Source: Opitutia bacterium UBA7374 (GTDB lineage: Bacteria > Verrucomicrobiota > Verrucomicrobiia > Opitutales > Coraliomargaritaceae). Taken from it: 47,330 bases of DNA. Of this stretch, positions 26,742 through 34,891 are shown in pieces; position 1 is the first letter of the stretch; each line of letters opens with the position of its first letter. The translations under genes were made by a program, and so were the position numbers. The stretch is taken from positions 1 through 47,330 of the forward strand of contig DKOA01000009.1 in the NCBI GenBank assembly GCA_002469895.1, in the 5' to 3' direction. Under the pieces are notes generated by a model. The model made no database searches. It was not told the origin of the DNA and worked only from the letters and a program-made list of their open reading frames with translations.

Positions 26742-27160
26742 AGCTGCAGTCTATTGTACAGGTCGGTGCGGGCAGTGGGCTGGGCGCGGTGGCGCGCTAC
26801 CTCTTGCAACAGTTATTGGCCGTAGCGGGGTTGTCTTTATTTCCTCTGGCAACTTTACTGGCCAACTTGCTGGGTTGTCTACTGATCGGGCTGCTGGCCG
26901 GCAGATGGGCGGGTGTGCATGCTGACTCGCGGGACGCCGGTCGCTGGCATTTCTGGATCACCGGAGTGTGTGGCGGATTCACCACCTTTTCGACCTTCAG
27001 CAGTGAGGTGCTGACGATGATGCTGGAGGGGCGTGGTTCTCTCGCCGGTCTTTATGCGGGGGTCAGTCTGGGCCTGGGGATATTTGCAACCTGGGCCGGC
27101 TTATCCTATTCCCTGGCGCGGAAGTCGCATGTGGAAGAGTCGGCGGATGAGTTGGGCTAG
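26738..27160 (+). CDS. crcB: Fluoride ion channel CrcB/Fluc, second copy
   Basis: A 140-aa Fluc protein. Family motifs are GSGLGAVARYLLQQ (about 10-23), LATLLANLLGCLLIG and GVCGGFTTFSTFSSEV. It is clearly diverged from the first copy and has a longer middle loop (WAGVHADSRDAGRWH). The ATG at 26738 lies in the stop codon of copy one. A longer open frame starting at 26687 overlaps copy one and is not needed. Its 3' end overlaps the convergent glycosylase gene by four bases (CTAG, 27157-27160). Confidence 0.9.
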   Translation: MKLQSIVQVGAGSGLGAVARYLLQQLLAVAGLSLFPLATLLANLLGCLLIGLLAGRWAGVHADSRDAGRWHFWITGVCGGFTTFSTFSSEVLTMMLEGRGSLAGLYAGVSLGLGIFATWAGLSYSLARKSHVEESADELG

Positions 27161-28062
27161 GCCTCGGTGGTTGCGTTGGCAATACGACCGGCACGAACGG
27201 CGGAAAAGAGGTATTGCTGGGCAAAGCCGGAGGCATGACCGAAATGAATCCGGGCAAAGTCGTGTAATCGCTGGATGGGCCAATCTTCCAAGTGATAGGC
27301 TCGGGTGAGTATTTTAGCGATCCAGGTATCGATGGGAAAGGCATCCATTCGCCCGGCACCGAAAAGCAGGACGCAGTCGGCAATCTTCGGGCCGACTCCG
27401 GGCAGGGTGATCAGGCGGTCACGGGCGTGATCGGTTGGCAGCTTCTCGGTGTCTTCGAGCCAGCCGGGGTTTTCTGCGAGAAAACAGGCAGTCTGGTGGA
27501 TGTAACGTGCCCGATAGCCAAGTCGTGCGTGGCGCAGGGCGGACTCTCCGGCCTCGGCGATGGTTGGCCAATCGGGTAGGGCATGGCTGCCGTCGGGCAG
27601 CGCGGGGCCGAGGTCGTTGGCGACGTTTTCACAGATTGCTTTGATGTGGGGGATTTGTTTGGCCGAGGAGCAGAGGAAGCAGAAGAGTGTTTCAGCAAAG
27701 GGTTGCCGAAGGATGCGCATGCCGGGAAAGTGCTGAATGGCATTTTGCAGGACGTGATCGCTGCGCCAAGGCAGGGCATCGGTCAGTGCGGGGAAGTCGG
27801 TCTCCAGTGCAAAATAGTCTGCCAGAGCCTGCAATTCGCTTTCCCCGTGACAGGCTTGTGGCAGTGCGTACTCGATGCTATCCGCTTTGGCTGTGGCCGG
27901 ACGGAGCCGCACGACATGAGCGCCCCAGCGTCCTTCAAAGTAGTCGGGTTGCCGGCTCCAGCGAAATGCCTGTCCGCCGTCGAGGATTTCTTCCAGAGTG
28001 TGTGCGGGGATGGCCGGTGCTGCCGACCAGGCCTGCCATGGAGTAAACTTCACTGATCCCAA
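27157..28062 (-). CDS. OGG1-like 8-oxoguanine DNA glycosylase/lyase
   Basis: A 301-aa HhH-GPD base-excision glycosylase. The helix-hairpin-helix LPGVGPKIADCVLLFG (220-235) carries the OGG1-type catalytic Lys226, and the essential Asp245 lies in DAFPIDTWIAK. The 19-residue spacing matches human OGG1 (K249/D268). The N-terminal domain (GQAFRWSRQPDYFEGRW) resembles OGG_N. It should excise 8-oxoguanine from oxidised DNA and nick the abasic site. The bacterial and archaeal alternatives (AlkA, MutY) lack this Lys or have an Fe-S cluster not seen here. Its start overlaps the lipoprotein gene by 13 bases. Confidence 0.85.
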   Translation of the reverse strand: MGSVKFTPWQAWSAAPAIPAHTLEEILDGGQAFRWSRQPDYFEGRWGAHVVRLRPATAKADSIEYALPQACHGESELQALADYFALETDFPALTDALPWRSDHVLQNAIQHFPGMRILRQPFAETLFCFLCSSAKQIPHIKAICENVANDLGPALPDGSHALPDWPTIAEAGESALRHARLGYRARYIHQTACFLAENPGWLEDTEKLPTDHARDRLITLPGVGPKIADCVLLFGAGRMDAFPIDTWIAKILTRAYHLEDWPIQRLHDFARIHFGHASGFAQQYLFSAVRAGRIANATTEA

Positions 28063-28544
28063 AGGTAGCTTGCTTTTTCGCCAAAGATTTCTCCGTTAGG
28101 GCCGATGATTTGGAAGCGCCAAGCGGAGGGCACGACATCCTTGTCTGCACTGTAGGGCCAGGCTTCGCCGGTTAGGCCGAGGAAGATCGATTTGCTCTTT
28201 GGGCGATCAGCCGGCAAGGGAAAGTCGAAGCGCTGTTTCCGGGGAGCGGCTTTGGAGTAAAATTCACCTTGAATGACCGTGCCCTGGGGAAGCCGGCGTA
28301 CTTTGGTATCGAGAATGAGGACAAAGTAAAAGCCGTCGCGTTCTTTCGGATCGGTCCGGACGATGAGGCGGTTGCCGGTGTATTCAGTGCCGGTGCGGTA
28401 CTCCTGAATGCGCACAAACTGCTCTTCAGTCATGTTGCGCGGCAAGATCTCTTTGATCACTGCAGTGGAGACCTCCCGCTGGCTCGTCGTGCTACAGGCG
28501 ACAAGCAGACTGGTGAGTAGTCCAATAAGAAGCGGTCGAATCAT
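28050..28544 (-). CDS. Putative lipoprotein upstream of the OGG1-like gene
   Basis: A 164-aa protein with a lipoprotein signal (MIRPLLIGLLTSLLVACSTT, lipidated Cys17). The mature part has a beta-rich pattern, e.g. DGFYFVLILDTKVRRLPQGT and AWRFQIIGPNG, and ends WDQ. I do not recognise a family. The start is the ATG at 28544; the extra 37 codons of the open frame have no coding character. Its 3' end overlaps the glycosylase start by 13 bases, so the two are co-transcribed, though their functions seem unrelated. Confidence 0.7.
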   Translation of the reverse strand: MIRPLLIGLLTSLLVACSTTSQREVSTAVIKEILPRNMTEEQFVRIQEYRTGTEYTGNRLIVRTDPKERDGFYFVLILDTKVRRLPQGTVIQGEFYSKAAPRKQRFDFPLPADRPKSKSIFLGLTGEAWPYSADKDVVPSAWRFQIIGPNGEIFGEKASYLWDQ

Positions 28545-28660
28545 AGATACCACGTTCGACAAGTCGGGCGGCTTGTCAACGCTACGCGGATCTGCCGGCC
28601 GGGTGACTCTGATCCGTTGACCTGGCTTGTTCGGCTCGTGGGCACGCTGGCACATTGGCT

Positions 28661-28710
28661 AGCTGGCTCCTTGTTTCGCTGGCTCGTTGTTTCGCTGGCT
28701 CGCTGGGCGG
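28661..28710. repeat. 16-bp tandem repeat between lexA and the lipoprotein gene
   Basis: TTGTTTCGCTGGCTCG occurs twice in perfect tandem (28671-28686, 28687-28702), flanked on both sides by partial GCTGGCT and CGCTGGG units. It is intergenic, downstream of lexA. Confidence 0.75.
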
Positions 28711-28738
28711 TTAGGCTGTGAGCACGGAGGGTGGGCGC

Positions 28739-29380
28739 TTAGAGGCTGCGAACAACCGCCTTGGCCACTCCCTGGATGCTCAACTCATTGACCGGGTGTA
28801 GTTCCGGATAGAATTTATTCTCAGCCTTGAGGTAGGGGGGCTCGCCCGGTTTTTGGATGTAGCGTTTGAGGGTGGTCTCCTGATCAATCAAAGCGGCGAC
28901 AATATCCCCATCCTTGGCTTCACGTGGCTCGATCACGACCATATCCCCATCATAGATCTCGGCATCGACCATGCTTTCTCCCCGTACCTGAAGAGCGAAG
29001 CTGCGCCGCCGGCTGCTGAAACCGGCGCTGGCGATATCGACCTGCAGGCGACCGATTTCTCCGCCGGATTCTACGCGATCAGGATAGCCTGCGGCAATCG
29101 CACCGACGACGGGGATATCGACGACCTCGGTGGCGTCTTCCGGCATTTGGACGGCATCCGGATCGTCCGGGCGATTGATGCGAAAGGTACGAGCCTGCCC
29201 GGGAATGCGCTCGAGTACGCCTTTACGCTCGAGTGCGCGGAGGTGGCCCATGACTGCGTTGGTGCTGCGGAAGTCAAAACGCTCCTGAATCTCCCGAATG
29301 CTCGGCCAGAAGCCGTTACGCCATTCATGGTGCTCAATAAATTCCAGAATTTCCTGCTGACGTGCGGTTAAGTCTTTCAT
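28739..29380 (-). CDS. lexA: SOS-response repressor LexA
   Basis: A 213-aa LexA. The N-terminal winged-helix DNA-binding domain (about 1-68) includes the recognition-helix region PSIREIQERFDFRSTNAVMG. The C-terminal S24 peptidase domain has the self-cleavage site Ala97-Gly98 (GAIAAGYP), catalytic Ser136 (GESMVDAEIYDGD) and Lys172 (TTLKRYI). It represses DNA-damage genes until RecA-ssDNA triggers self-cleavage. The ATG at 29380 is chosen by family fit. The open frame extends 44 codons upstream through the promoter and is not credible there. A candidate operator and promoter lie immediately upstream. Confidence 0.95.
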   Translation of the reverse strand: MKDLTARQQEILEFIEHHEWRNGFWPSIREIQERFDFRSTNAVMGHLRALERKGVLERIPGQARTFRINRPDDPDAVQMPEDATEVVDIPVVGAIAAGYPDRVESGGEIGRLQVDIASAGFSSRRRSFALQVRGESMVDAEIYDGDMVVIEPREAKDGDIVAALIDQETTLKRYIQKPGEPPYLKAENKFYPELHPVNELSIQGVAKAVVRSL

Positions 29381-29382
29381 AG

Positions 29383-29419
29383 TGTTCGCATGTTTAGGTG
29401 AACAATTGTCCATTGTCAA
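29383..29419 (-). promoter_or_regulatory. lexA promoter with candidate LexA operator
   Basis: On the minus strand a perfect -35 TTGACA (29419-29414) is followed, after 17 bases, by -10 TAAACA (29396-29391). The spacer contains ACAATTGT (29409-29402), and TGTTC/GAACA arms (29383-29387 and 29400-29404) straddle the -10. This would allow autorepression. The predicted transcript begins only about 4 bases before the ATG. Confidence 0.6.
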
Positions 29420-29493
29420 GCGCCTCTCCCTGATTTTTCGCAGACGGTATAGGGTTGAATAAAGCCTCTCCCGGTTTTTGGCTGTCTGCTTTA

Positions 29494-31335
29494 ATGAAGA
29501 TGCGAACGACAACGACTGAACCGATGCTGAAGGGCTTGTCTGTCTTGCTATGTGTTTTGCTTGGGCTGCTGCTCAGTGGTTGCGGTAAACCGCCGGCCAT
29601 TGTGCGCGGTGAGCATCCACTGCCGGCGGGGGTCTCGTTGGTCGATTCCGAGCCGGGGCAGTATGGGGGCATCTTCATTTTAAATGAGACGACGCAACCG
29701 ACGACGTTTAACCCGATGGTGCCGAATAATCTATCGACCAGCATGGTGCTCTCCCGCTTGTTATCGAGTCTGGTGGCCTATGATCCACGGACTGAGCGTT
29801 TTATCCCGGGTCTGGCGGAGTCCTGGGAAGTGGGGCCGGAGAAGAAGAGCTATACCTTTCGCCTGCGGGAGGGCTTGCGTTGGAGCGATGGCATGCCGCT
29901 AACAGCGGATGACGTGATCTTTACTTTTGATTGCATTCTGGCTGATGCGGTGGACGAAGTGTCGGGCAAGGTATTGCCGCGTTATCCTTCGCGTTATTAT
30001 CAGCAGTTTCAGATCAACGGAGAGAAGCTGCGTTATCGGAAGCTGGACGCGCGGACTGTACGTTTTGATCTGCCTACAGTCTACGCGCCCTTTATTTATG
30101 ATATCGGGCAGCCGATTCTGCCGAAGCATAAATTAGAGGCGGCATTTGCCGACGGGAGTCTGTTGAAACAGTGGTCGACGCAGGTAGCGATTGAGGATCC
30201 GGAGTCGATTGTCGGTAGCGGGCCGTTTGTGGTTCATTCGTATCGTCCGGGAGAGCGCCTGGTCCTGCGTCCGAATCTGCATTTCTGGAAGGCGGATCGG
30301 AATGGGCAGCGCCTGCCTTATCTGGATTATCTGGTCTATCGCTTCGTTTCGGACTCGAATACCGCGATCGCGCATTTTGCGACGGGCAAAAGTGATGCCT
30401 CGGGCATCGGGGCGGATGATTATGAATGGGTGCGCCGGGCGGTGGACACGTACGATTTCAGTATTCGCGAGCGGGGGCCTTCGGCTTCGGTCAATTTTTT
30501 CTGGTTTAATCAGCACCGTGGAAGCGACGAGGCGGGCAATCCTTATGTGGCGCCGTATAAGCTGCGCTGGTTTACGGACAAGCGTTTCCGACAGGCTATG
30601 CTCTACGGTTTGAACCGGCAGGGGTTGATCGATGCGCTTCTTTTTGGCAAGGGCGAGCCGCTCACTTCGATTATTGCTCCGGCGCAGGGCCGCTGGCACA
30701 ACCCGAATCTTCCCCGTTATGAGTACGATCCGGAAAAGGCCCGCGCATTGCTCCGCGAGTCCGGCTTCGATTGGGATGCTGCGGGGATATTGCGAGACCG
30801 TGAGGATCGGCCGGTGAGTTTTGAGCTCTTGCTGGTGGAGAGTCCGTTTTATGACAAGATCGGTGTGACCTTTGTGGAAAATATGAAGGATCTGGGGATC
30901 GCGGTGACCCTACAGCGGGCCGACTTTGCAACGCTACTGCGTCGTACGGATGGGACCTTTGATTATGATATGACCATGTTGGGCTGGGGCTCCTCGAGCG
31001 CGGCCTATGATCCTTCAGGGAGTAAGGCGCTCTACCTGAGTAGCGGTGCTTATCACCAATGGTATCCGGAGCAACCGGAGCCGGCGACCGAGTGGGAGGC
31101 GCGGATTGATACCTTGATCGGTTTACAGGAGCGCACTCTGGATATGGAGAAACGCTATGCCTATATGCATGAAGTGCAGGCGATCCTGGCGGAGGAGTTG
31201 CCTCTGCTCTACGGGTTTACGCCGTACGGGTATGTCGGGATAAAGAACAAGTGGCGTAATGTCTATGTGCCGAAGGCGGGATCCACACTCTGGAATATTG
31301 AGGAACTGTGGACCGAACAAGGAGGCGTGAATTAG
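29494..31335 (+). CDS. Peptide ABC transporter substrate-binding lipoprotein (SBP family 5)
   Basis: A family 5 extracellular solute-binding protein, 613 aa from the ATG at 29494. Signal and lipobox end LLLSGC (Cys30). The conserved SBP_bac_5 pattern follows: LAESWEVGPEKKSYTFRLRE, GLRWSDGMPLTADDVIFTFD and RQAMLYGLNRQGLIDALLFG. Such proteins capture oligopeptides in the periplasm for the permease encoded seven bases downstream. ATGs at 29500 and 29524 are possible starts too, and the frame is open to a TTG at 29455; none has a Shine-Dalgarno. It is divergent from lexA. Confidence 0.9.
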   Translation: MKMRTTTTEPMLKGLSVLLCVLLGLLLSGCGKPPAIVRGEHPLPAGVSLVDSEPGQYGGIFILNETTQPTTFNPMVPNNLSTSMVLSRLLSSLVAYDPRTERFIPGLAESWEVGPEKKSYTFRLREGLRWSDGMPLTADDVIFTFDCILADAVDEVSGKVLPRYPSRYYQQFQINGEKLRYRKLDARTVRFDLPTVYAPFIYDIGQPILPKHKLEAAFADGSLLKQWSTQVAIEDPESIVGSGPFVVHSYRPGERLVLRPNLHFWKADRNGQRLPYLDYLVYRFVSDSNTAIAHFATGKSDASGIGADDYEWVRRAVDTYDFSIRERGPSASVNFFWFNQHRGSDEAGNPYVAPYKLRWFTDKRFRQAMLYGLNRQGLIDALLFGKGEPLTSIIAPAQGRWHNPNLPRYEYDPEKARALLRESGFDWDAAGILRDREDRPVSFELLLVESPFYDKIGVTFVENMKDLGIAVTLQRADFATLLRRTDGTFDYDMTMLGWGSSSAAYDPSGSKALYLSSGAYHQWYPEQPEPATEWEARIDTLIGLQERTLDMEKRYAYMHEVQAILAEELPLLYGFTPYGYVGIKNKWRNVYVPKAGSTLWNIEELWTEQGGVN

Positions 31336-31341
31336 CGGACG

Positions 31342-33657
31342 ATGATTACTTTTATATGCCGCCGATTGTTTTCTCTGATCCCGCTTTTGCTGGTGGTCAG
31401 CTTGCTGGTCTCCTTGTTGATGTACCTTGCCCCGGGTGACTTTCTCACGCAGGCGCGTGCCTCGAAGGATATTTCCCCGGAGTTAATTGCGCAGCAGGAG
31501 CGGCAACTGGGATTGGTTGACGCGGCCGGTGAACCGACTCGCTGGTTTGTTCGTTATGGGCGATGGTTGGCCAATGTATCGCCGATCAAGTATGGCCCCT
31601 GGGTCGGAGAGGAGGAACGCGGCCTGCACTTTGGCTCGCCTTACTTCGGGGAGTCCTGGACGTACAAGGTGGAGGTGCTGAGTCTTTTGAAGCAACGGGT
31701 GCCGGCGACCTTCCTGCTCTCGCTCACTTCAATTACATTTGCCTGGATGATTGCGATTCCGCTGGGGGTGCTTGCGGCGATTTACAAGGACTCGATCTTT
31801 GACCGGATCTCGGCCCTGCTGGCTTATGCGGCGTTATCCATACCGGAATTTTTTCTGGCGATTTTGGCAGTCTATTTTGCTGCGGTCACGGGCTTGTTTC
31901 CGGAAGGTGGGCGCTCCTCGGTGGCGAGTGAGTTTTATTCGCCGGCACTGCAGTTGGTCGATTACGCTTATCATTTGATTCTGCCGACGATTGTATTGGG
32001 ACTGGGCGGTGTGGCCGGAATGATGCGGATCATGCGGGCCAATTTCATTGATTATATGCGCTCGGAATTTATCACGGCGACACGGGCGAAGGGTCTGAAG
32101 GAGCGGGTGATCATGTTTAAGCATGTTTTGCGTAATGCAATTAACCCGCTGCTGACTTCTTTCGGTTACGCTTTTTCCAGTCTGTTATCGGGCGCATTGC
32201 TGGTGGAAAATGTAATGAATTACCCCGGCCTCGGTCAGTTGATCTTTGATGCCCTGATGCGCGAGGATCAGTATGTCGTGATGGCCGGCGTGGTGATGGG
32301 GGTGTTTATGCTGGTATTGGGTAACCTGCTGGCTGATTTGCTCCTGGCTTGGAGCGATCCACGCATTCGTCTGGAGGGGCCTTCCCGGAACGGGGGCGGT
32401 AGCAGCGCGACGAAGGGGCTGCTGGTTTGGCTGATCCTACTCGGGGTCCTCCTGCTGGAAATTTTACTGGAGTCCTTTGCGCCCGTCTGGTTGGCGGGGA
32501 TCGGTACGGTCTTGAAATATCTCGGGATGGGGGTCGCTCTTGTACTGGCCCTGACTTGTGTCGCTCTGGTGGCCTATTGCGTTTATACACTGACGCGCAA
32601 TCTGCTTGGGCAGGTGCTGCGGCGACCGGCTGGTGCGATCTCGTTGTCCGTTTTGTTTGTCTTGTATCTTGGCGCATTATTGGCCCCCTTTCTGGCGCCG
32701 TATCCGATCACCCAACAGAATCTGGCGAGTCCGTATCATCCGCCCTCGGGTCTGGTTTGGCAGGATGGCGGGCTTCAGGTGAAGCTCTATGAGCAGGTCG
32801 AGGCCGGCTCGTCCCGCTATGTGCAGAAAGAGGGAGCGGCGGGCACCACACCACTGCGTTTTCTGGTGCAAACGGAACCGTATCGTCTCTTTGGTCTGTT
32901 GCCGCTGGAGCATTCATTATTCGGCATAGCGAGTGATCATCCGGCTGCGCGCTTTTATCTGCTCGGAGCGGATGATACGGGGCGCGATATATTTAGCCGC
33001 CTCTTGCACGGCTCGCGAATCTCTCTTTCGATTGGACTGATCGGTGTCTCGATCACCTTGATGATGGGCTTTTTTGTCGGGGCATTGTCCGGCTATTTCG
33101 GGGGCACCTTTGATTTTATTTCGATGCGTCTAGTCGAGTTGCTGATGTCGGTGCCTACCTTGTATCTATTGCTCGCCTTGCGCTCGGCCCTGATTGAGCC
33201 GGGGCTATCGCCGGTACAGGTTTACATGGTCATCGTGGTGATCCTGGCGATTCTTGGCTGGGCCGGCACCGCGCGAATTATTCGCGGTATGACCCTGTCT
33301 ATTCGCAACCGGCCCTTTGTGTTGGCAGCGGAGTGTATGGGTCAGTCGCCGGTGCGTATTATTGTGCAACATATTCTGCCGAATGTTTCGAGTTACCTGC
33401 TGGTCGCAGCCACCTTGTCGATTCCCGGTTATATATTGGGTGAAGCGGCCCTCTCTTTTCTCGGTCTGGGCATCGTCGAGCCATCGGCCTCATGGGGACT
33501 CATGCTGAAGCAATCGCAGGGTAATATGATTGTTTTCTTTATGAACTTCTGGTGGATGCTGGCTCCCGGATTTGCCATCTTTGCCACGGTTATCGCCTAC
33601 AATGTCTTTGGTGATGTTCTGCGCGACTGTGTAGATCCGAAGATGCAGATTCGGTAA
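31342..33657 (+). CDS. Fused oligopeptide ABC permease (OppB-OppC fusion)
   Basis: A single 771-aa membrane protein carrying two binding-protein-dependent permease units. The OppB-like half (about 1-335) ends with an EAA-type loop (FITATRAKGLKERVIMFKHV) and VENVMNYPGLGQLIFDAL. About three extra membrane segments and a periplasmic insert (336-560) follow. The OppC-like half (about 545-771) starts at YLLGADDTGRDIFSRLLHG, has its own loop (FVLAAECMGQSPVRIIVQHI) and ends with EAALSFLGLGIVEPSASWG. Normally these are two genes. Here no stop or start separates them, and the linker helices keep both halves in the membrane in the right topology. It is seven bases after the binding-protein gene. Confidence 0.9.
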   Translation: MITFICRRLFSLIPLLLVVSLLVSLLMYLAPGDFLTQARASKDISPELIAQQERQLGLVDAAGEPTRWFVRYGRWLANVSPIKYGPWVGEEERGLHFGSPYFGESWTYKVEVLSLLKQRVPATFLLSLTSITFAWMIAIPLGVLAAIYKDSIFDRISALLAYAALSIPEFFLAILAVYFAAVTGLFPEGGRSSVASEFYSPALQLVDYAYHLILPTIVLGLGGVAGMMRIMRANFIDYMRSEFITATRAKGLKERVIMFKHVLRNAINPLLTSFGYAFSSLLSGALLVENVMNYPGLGQLIFDALMREDQYVVMAGVVMGVFMLVLGNLLADLLLAWSDPRIRLEGPSRNGGGSSATKGLLVWLILLGVLLLEILLESFAPVWLAGIGTVLKYLGMGVALVLALTCVALVAYCVYTLTRNLLGQVLRRPAGAISLSVLFVLYLGALLAPFLAPYPITQQNLASPYHPPSGLVWQDGGLQVKLYEQVEAGSSRYVQKEGAAGTTPLRFLVQTEPYRLFGLLPLEHSLFGIASDHPAARFYLLGADDTGRDIFSRLLHGSRISLSIGLIGVSITLMMGFFVGALSGYFGGTFDFISMRLVELLMSVPTLYLLLALRSALIEPGLSPVQVYMVIVVILAILGWAGTARIIRGMTLSIRNRPFVLAAECMGQSPVRIIVQHILPNVSSYLLVAATLSIPGYILGEAALSFLGLGIVEPSASWGLMLKQSQGNMIVFFMNFWWMLAPGFAIFATVIAYNVFGDVLRDCVDPKMQIR

Positions 33658-33731
33658 TGGGTTTTTGTTCAACAGAGTGAAGCAGAGGCGCAGAGTTATT
33701 TACGAAGACTAATGAAAAAGCCGGTTTAGCA

Positions 33732-33854
33732 ATGACAACACCTGACCTATCTCCGCCTGTTAAATTGCAAACTTGGCTTGCCCATCAATTTCGGGAACTA
33801 AAACAGGCTGACGAATTTGCCCATATCTTAAATAACGGTTTGTCGCCTGTTTGA
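33732..33854 (+). other. Possible 40-codon ORF with an inverted repeat, in the permease-oppD gap
   Basis: The 264-base gap between the permease and oppD genes contains an ATG-initiated frame of 40 codons (MTTPDLSPPVKLQTWLAHQF, then RELKQADEFAHILNNGLSPV). I recognise no family for it. Its 3' half is flanked by AAACAGGC (33801-33808) and GCCTGTTT (33845-33852), with further GAC/GTC pairing across one bulged base. Just upstream (33672-33692) is a CAGAGTGAAGCAGAGGCGCAGAG phrase-like stretch. It could be a small peptide gene, a decayed coding fragment, or chance. Confidence 0.25.
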
Positions 33855-33921
33855 TTCCTTGCGCCTTTTTTCCTCTGTGCTAATACCTTTAACTTTACCT
33901 TTCTCTCATTGATCCAGAACC

Positions 33922-34761
33922 ATGTCCTCGCTGCTCGAAGTATCCAATCTGCGTATCGCCTTTAAAAGTGAAGGCTCGTCTAATGAAGTGGTGCATGGGA
34001 TCAATTTCAGTGTGGCTGCCGGTGGGCAGACTGTGGCCATTCTGGGTGAGAGTGGCAGCGGCAAGAGTGTCAGCTGCATGGCCTTGACCCGGCTGTTGCC
34101 AGACGCGCCGGCATGTCAGGTGACGGGGGAAATTCTTTTTGAGGGTCGCAATGTGCTGACGATGGACAAGGCAGCGGTACGTTCCATTCGGGGCAATGGG
34201 ATCGCCTATATTTTTCAGGAGCCTTCGTCTTCCTTGAATCCGGTCTTTACGGTGGGCTATCAGATTGCCGAAGCGGTCAAGCTACACCGCCCGGATATAA
34301 CGGACGTGGAGGCCCGGGTGGTTGAACTGCTAGAGCTAGTCGGTATTCGTGATGCGGCCAAGCGTCGCAAAGCGTATCCCCACGAGATGAGTGGTGGGAT
34401 GCAGCAGCGGGTAATGATTGCGATGGCATTGGCCTGTGAGCCGAAGCTGCTGGTGGCGGATGAGCCGACCACGGCACTTGATGTAACGATCCAAGCGCAG
34501 ATCATGGATTTGCTGCGGGATCTGCGTGAGAAGCTGGGCATGAGTATCATCCTGATCACGCACAATTTTGGCATCGTCAAGGGCTTTGCCGACGAGGTCA
34601 TGGTGATGTACCGCGGTGATTTGGTGGAGCAAGGCCCGGTTGAAGATATTCTCAATAATCCTGAGCATCCCTACACCCGGGCTTTGATTGCCTGCATCCC
34701 GCGTTTAGGGAAAAAGCAGCGCCGCCTGATGACGATTGAGTCGGAAATGTCCGGAAGCTGA
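33922..34761 (+). CDS. oppD: Oligopeptide ABC transporter ATPase, OppD-type
   Basis: A 279-aa ATPase. Walker A is GESGSGKS, the Q-loop YIFQEPSSSLNPVFTVG, the signature MSGGMQQRVMIAMALA, Walker B LLVADEPTTALDVT, and the switch His is in ILITHN. It couples ATP hydrolysis to peptide import through the fused permease. It ends soon after the PYTRALIACIPRLG element, so it lacks most of the C-terminal extension of standard OppD/DppD (320-330 aa), which carries the Cys-rich motif in some members. Its partner ATPase gene lies 2.3 kb away at 37096 rather than adjacent. Confidence 0.88.
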   Translation: MSSLLEVSNLRIAFKSEGSSNEVVHGINFSVAAGGQTVAILGESGSGKSVSCMALTRLLPDAPACQVTGEILFEGRNVLTMDKAAVRSIRGNGIAYIFQEPSSSLNPVFTVGYQIAEAVKLHRPDITDVEARVVELLELVGIRDAAKRRKAYPHEMSGGMQQRVMIAMALACEPKLLVADEPTTALDVTIQAQIMDLLRDLREKLGMSIILITHNFGIVKGFADEVMVMYRGDLVEQGPVEDILNNPEHPYTRALIACIPRLGKKQRRLMTIESEMSGS

Positions 34762-34891
34762 GGCGCTCAGTTGGTCTACGAGCGCGTAGGAGAGGCGACG
34801 AGATAGATGGTCGACGGGAGACGGTGCATTCGTCGATCTGCTGTCACCGATAAAATGTTGTTAATCGTGACCTCGCTTTGTTGCCCCGTCG

